From Pseudorhodobacter sp. MZDSW-24AT (lineage in GTDB: Bacteria; Pseudomonadota; Alphaproteobacteria; Rhodobacterales; Rhodobacteraceae), in NCBI RefSeq assembly GCF_002794355.1, contig NZ_PGOI01000001.1, positions 248,001 to 312,000 of the forward strand: a DNA stretch of 64,000 bases, read 5' to 3'. This document shows, in pieces, positions 62,977 to 64,000 of this stretch; the first letter of the stretch is position 1, and each line of letters opens with the position of its first letter. The translations under genes were made by a program, and so were the position numbers. The notes under the pieces were generated by a model. The model did not search any database, was not told where the DNA came from, and saw only the letters and a program-made list of their open reading frames with translations.

Positions 62977-63954
62977 ATGGACATGACCGAACTGGCCAAG
63001 GCCGTCATTGCGGGCGACCGCCGGGCCTTGGCGCGGGCGATCACCCGGGTCGAAAGCACGCGCGCCGATCACCGGGCAGAGGCGGTGGCGCTGGTGGCGC
63101 ACGCCCGCGCCGCCGGACGGCAAGCGCTGCGCATCGGCCTGTCGGGCACGCCGGGCGTCGGCAAGTCCACCTTCATCGAAGCCTTCGGCATGATGCTGGT
63201 GGCCAGCGGCCTGCGGGTGGCGGTGCTGGCGGTGGACCCAAGCTCCGCCCGCTCGGGCGGGTCGATCCTGGGCGACAAAACCCGGATGGACCAGCTCAGC
63301 CGCGCACCGGCCGCCTTCATCCGCCCCTCGCCCAGTCAGGCACAGATGGGCGGCGTGGCACGCCGCTCGCGAGAGGCGGTGGCGCTGTGCGAGGCCGCAG
63401 GCTTTGACGTGGTGCTGATCGAAACCGTCGGCGTGGGCCAGTCGGAAACCGTGGTGGCCGAGATCTGCGATCTGTTCATCCTGCTGCTCGCCCCGGCGGG
63501 GGGGGATGAGTTGCAAGGTGTCAAGCGCGGCATCATGGAAATGGCCGATATGATTCTGGTCAACAAGGCCGATGGCGATCTCAAAGCGGCGGCAATGCGC
63601 ACCCGCGCCGATTACGCTGGTGCCCTGCACCTCTTGCGCCGCCGCCCGCATGATCCCGAAGGCTTCCCCAAGGCGGTCTGCGTCTCGGCGGTGGAAACCA
63701 CCGGACTGGCCGAGGCTTGGGCCGACATGCAGGCCCTTGCCGACTGGCGCAAGCAGAACGGCCATTGGACGACGCGCCGCGCTCAACAGGCCCGCCACTG
63801 GTTCGGGGAAGAGGTGCGCCAAGGGCTGCTCGCGGTGCTCGACCGGGAACCGGCCAAGGGCGCGATGGCCGCTTTGGGGGCAAAGGTCGCGGCGGGGGAT
63901 CTGTCGCCCGAGGCCGCCGCGCTGCACATGCTGGCCGCTTTGGGCCGGCAGTGA
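62977..63954 (+). CDS. meaB: MeaB/ArgK-type G-protein chaperone of a B12-dependent mutase
   Basis: A 325-aa G3E GTPase. P-loop GTPGVGKST, switch-region DPSSARSGGSILGDKTRM, IETVGVGQSE and NKAD match MeaB. It gates and protects adenosylcobalamin in methylmalonyl-CoA mutase or a related acyl-CoA mutase. ATG at 62977 has AGGTGG upstream; a GTG at 62965 would add four residues. The mutase gene is not in the window but could follow beyond the right edge. Confidence 0.92.
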   Translation: MDMTELAKAVIAGDRRALARAITRVESTRADHRAEAVALVAHARAAGRQALRIGLSGTPGVGKSTFIEAFGMMLVASGLRVAVLAVDPSSARSGGSILGDKTRMDQLSRAPAAFIRPSPSQAQMGGVARRSREAVALCEAAGFDVVLIETVGVGQSETVVAEICDLFILLLAPAGGDELQGVKRGIMEMADMILVNKADGDLKAAAMRTRADYAGALHLLRRRPHDPEGFPKAVCVSAVETTGLAEAWADMQALADWRKQNGHWTTRRAQQARHWFGEEVRQGLLAVLDREPAKGAMAALGAKVAAGDLSPEAAALHMLAALGRQ

Positions 63955-64000
63955 CGTCATGACGTAAGCCATACGCAGGCCAGACGCGGGCCAGACACCA

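Overview
The window is chromosomal DNA from a high-GC alphaproteobacterium, almost certainly a Rhodobacteraceae/Paracoccaceae member related to Rhodobacter. The evidence is the aerobic cob gene set with the Rhodobacter-type accessory genes bluB and bluE, an opgG-(opgI)-opgH-opgC operon arranged as in Rhodobacter sphaeroides, a fused PhaAB-type Mrp antiporter, and the codon use. I see no insertion sequence, prophage, CRISPR array, rRNA or tRNA. Nearly every gene is intact. The only partial gene is cobL, cut by the left edge.

Region 1 (1-14965) is a cobalamin regulon. A B12 riboswitch (about 9655-9870) heads a minus-strand operon of tightly overlapping genes: DUF1636-cobW-cobN-cobG-cobH-cobI-cobJ. 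cobK lies on the opposite strand between cobJ and cobL, and its start codon overlaps that of cobL. On the plus strand run cobO and cobQ, separated by a repeat-bounded spacer. A second B12 riboswitch (14815-14965), followed by a terminator-like hairpin, heads bluB-bluE-cobC on the minus strand. The presence of cobG marks the oxygen-dependent pathway. meaB, at the right end of the window, serves an adenosylcobalamin enzyme.

Region 2 (15062-19420) holds a TAXI-type TRAP transporter (binding protein plus fused permease, minus strand) and a divergent outer-membrane beta-barrel gene.

Region 3 (19435-39396) is the most interesting part. It is a 20-kb block devoted to phosphorylated substrates. It contains a 544-aa metallophosphoesterase, a YjbB/NptA-like Na/Pi carrier and a dual-specificity-type phosphatase in one operon; a LacI-type regulator; an ABC transporter with a fused permease, one ATPase and three tandem paralogous binding proteins; two inositol-monophosphatase-family enzymes; a second ABC transporter with a GpdQ-like phosphodiesterase; and a second LacI regulator with the same recognition helix. 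An identical perfect 16-bp palindrome lies upstream of two of these operons. Hairpins follow each of the four ABC binding-protein genes. My working model is uptake of intact phosphoesters, cytoplasmic dephosphorylation, and export of surplus phosphate.

Region 4 (39419-57067) has a P1B metal ATPase with a TPC motif and an FNR-like box upstream, a six-gene Mrp/Pha Na+/H+ antiporter operon, a signalling cluster (a degenerate HWE-type kinase, a stand-alone Hpt protein and a membrane hybrid kinase) and the osmoregulated periplasmic glucan operon opgG-opgI-opgH-opgC. All of these suit envelope, ion and osmotic homeostasis.

Region 5 (57074-64000) has housekeeping genes: lepA, a small secreted cysteine protein, rpmB, hrpB and meaB.
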